From: Ancylobacter sp. Lp-2
GTDB taxonomy: Bacteria; Pseudomonadota; Alphaproteobacteria; Rhizobiales; Xanthobacteraceae
Direction of reading: 5' to 3'
NCBI RefSeq assembly: GCF_020523795.1
Contig: NZ_JAJALI010000002.1
Span: 121,690-185,689 of the forward strand
Length of the DNA stretch: 64,000 nucleotides
The notes under the pieces were generated by a model. The model did no database searches and was not told the origin of the DNA. It worked only from the letters and a program-made list of their open reading frames with translations. Made by a program: the position numbers and the translations under genes. Shown one piece after another: positions 62,787-64,000 of this stretch (its first letter is position 1; the number at the start of each line of letters is the position of its first letter).

Positions 62787-64000
62787 CCGATATCAACGAT
62801 CTGAAAACCCGCGCCGGTCTGCTGCTCTTTCGCCAGCTGCCCGAGGAATACCGCTTCCTCGACGGTCCCGGCCCCGATGCCCCACCCGGCGAGCCCGGCG
62901 ACCTCGAAGCCTATCTCCACGGCTTCGGCCACCTGCTCGACCTGATCCGCGGCACGACCGAGCAGTCCTATGCCGATGCCTTCGGCGATCCCATCGATTT
63001 CCCCCACCAGGACATCGAAACCAATCTCGAGATCCAGACCTGGCTGCTACCCTATCTTGCCGACCTCGTGGGGGCCGAGCTGCTCGCGCCTGATCCTGCC
63101 CAGCGCAACGACGAACTGTCGAACACGGTCGGCTGGTACAAGACGAAGGGCACGCTCGGCAACGCCGATTCCATCGCCGACACGATTAGCGGCACCGAGA
63201 CCGTGACCATCGAAGGTTGGCGGCGGGTGCTGCTGACGCCGCGCATGAAATTGCCGCCCTTCACCGCGCCGAAGGCTGCACGTGGCGACGGCGATCCGCT
63301 TGGGGCTTCGGCGATGCCGCTCGGCACGCCCGACCTGCGCAAGGCCAACCGGGCGATCGTCGATCCTTCCGGTGCCAATCCGCTTTACCGCCTCGCTTTC
63401 CCGACACGCGACGCCGATGGTCTGCCGGGAGCCGCCGACGTGCTCTACTGGAAACCGCGCGCCTATGAAGGTGCGCCGTGCTTCCCCAATGCCTATGACG
63501 ATACCAGCGTCCGCACGCCGGACCTGCGCAACCCGGCCGATCCCGCGGTCGGCCCGCATCCGCGCCGCTTGCTGCTGCATGTGCGCCCGCCCTACGGATT
63601 TTTCGAGCCGGGCCTGCGTCGGGTAACGCTTCCGGCGACGCCGAATCCGCTCGGCTTCGATCTTTCCGGGACCGGCCAGTTCCAGGAGTTCGGCCCCGAG
63701 GAGGTACTGAAGGCGCTTGGCGATCCGGTCGGATCCGATGGCGACCTGCTGACGCCGGCGCCCGACAAGATCGTCATCGACGGCGATCTGGCCATTCCCG
63801 GAGAGGTAATGGCCTCCTTCCGCGATCTGTTGTTCCTCGGCCGTGTCGAGGTGGTCAGCAATCCGGCGCAGCCGACACGTCTGAAGCTGTCGCGTAGCGC
63901 GGTGGGGCGCCTTGTCATCGGCCTGCCGGGCGACACGCCGTCGGTCGAAGCCGACGACTGCCTGTTCGACGAAATTCTCAGCCCGTCCGGCTTTGCTCGG
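62783..64000 (+). CDS. tail protein I-like protein, truncated by the window end
   Basis: Open frame of 406 codons with no stop before the window ends, starting in the ATGA overlap of the Afp12-like stop. N-terminal residues 8-130 resemble phage tail protein I (gpI): RAGLLLFRQLPEEYRFLDG (10-28), an acidic helix LEAYLHGFGHLLDLIRGT, TWLLPYLADLVGAELLAPDP, and VGWYKTKGTLGNADSIADTI with the TKGT turn typical of gpI. Downstream beta-rich sequence continues to SPSGFAR. In other tails gpI links baseplate and fibres, so fibres may lie just beyond. Being stopless, it is easy to miss. Confidence 0.85.
   Translation, partial: MTDINDLKTRAGLLLFRQLPEEYRFLDGPGPDAPPGEPGDLEAYLHGFGHLLDLIRGTTEQSYADAFGDPIDFPHQDIETNLEIQTWLLPYLADLVGAELLAPDPAQRNDELSNTVGWYKTKGTLGNADSIADTISGTETVTIEGWRRVLLTPRMKLPPFTAPKAARGDGDPLGASAMPLGTPDLRKANRAIVDPSGANPLYRLAFPTRDADGLPGAADVLYWKPRAYEGAPCFPNAYDDTSVRTPDLRNPADPAVGPHPRRLLLHVRPPYGFFEPGLRRVTLPATPNPLGFDLSGTGQFQEFGPEEVLKALGDPVGSDGDLLTPAPDKIVIDGDLAIPGEVMASFRDLLFLGRVEVVSNPAQPTRLKLSRSAVGRLVIGLPGDTPSVEADDCLFDEILSPSGFAR

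Noticed and set aside
46575-64000. Intact prophage interpretation of the tail genes
   Set aside because: Afp15-like ATPase and Afp16-like cap are present and no capsid, portal, terminase, lysis or integrase gene is visible; downstream sequence is needed for certainty.

Overview
The window is a high-GC alphaproteobacterial chromosome segment. The acpXL cluster for very-long-chain fatty acid on lipid A, FixJ-type regulators and DUF1127 small proteins point to the Hyphomicrobiales (Rhizobiales). A family such as Xanthobacteraceae (Ancylobacter/Starkeya-like) is only a guess. Genes are closely packed, with many 1-4 bp ATGA/GTGA/TGATG stop-start overlaps, so most are read as operons.

Layout. (1) 1-4.3 kb: a gamma-glutamylputrescine-synthetase-like enzyme, a putrescine-binding protein and, convergently, a MocR-type regulator, which together look like a polyamine uptake/catabolism locus. 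(2) 4.8-12.6 kb: a complete Nit1C cluster (nitrilase, atypical radical SAM protein, GNAT, AIR-synthase-like protein, glycosyltransferase, two small conserved proteins, flavin oxidoreductase, LnmK-like hot-dog protein). A consensus-grade sigma-54 promoter precedes it, which fits nitrogen-limitation or cyanide-related control. (3) 13.1-19.3 kb, minus strand: the acpXL-fabZ-fabF2-fabF1-SDR-adh-lpxXL cluster that makes the C28-type acyl chain and attaches it to lipid A. (4) 19.7-27.1 kb: an alpha-2-macroglobulin with an intact thioester motif, coupled to penicillin-binding protein 1C. (5) 27.1-28.1 kb: a DUF1127 protein and tRNA-Gln(CTG). (6) 28.3-33.1 kb, minus strand: a six-PAS histidine kinase with three response regulators. 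It is divergent from (7) 33.6-37.4 kb: a metallo-hydrolase, AhpD-like, NAD(P)-binding, cupin and MscS gene run. The shared 469-bp gap carries two matching palindromes CCTATG-N6-CATAGG, one near each start. (8) 38.0-46.6 kb: housekeeping genes (Ppx/GppA, RlmE, MFS exporter, guaB, MAPEG, RsmB-like methyltransferase, guaA). (9) 47.0-64.0 kb: a BTAD-domain regulator followed by a phage-tail-like contractile injection system (CIS). It includes sheath, tube, chaperone-like, disordered, cap, AAA ATPase, tube-initiator, LysM-like, hub, spike, gp25 and two J-like baseplate genes, plus a tail-protein-I-like gene cut by the window end.

The most interesting region is the CIS. It has one sheath and one tube gene, separate hub and spike genes, a spike ending in an HxH tip motif with no PAAR gene visible, a proline/acid-rich disordered protein, a Cys-pair protein and its own candidate regulator. 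Its cargo, fibres and tape measure would lie beyond 64,000. No lysis, capsid, terminase or integrase gene is visible next to it, so it does not look like an intact prophage within this window.
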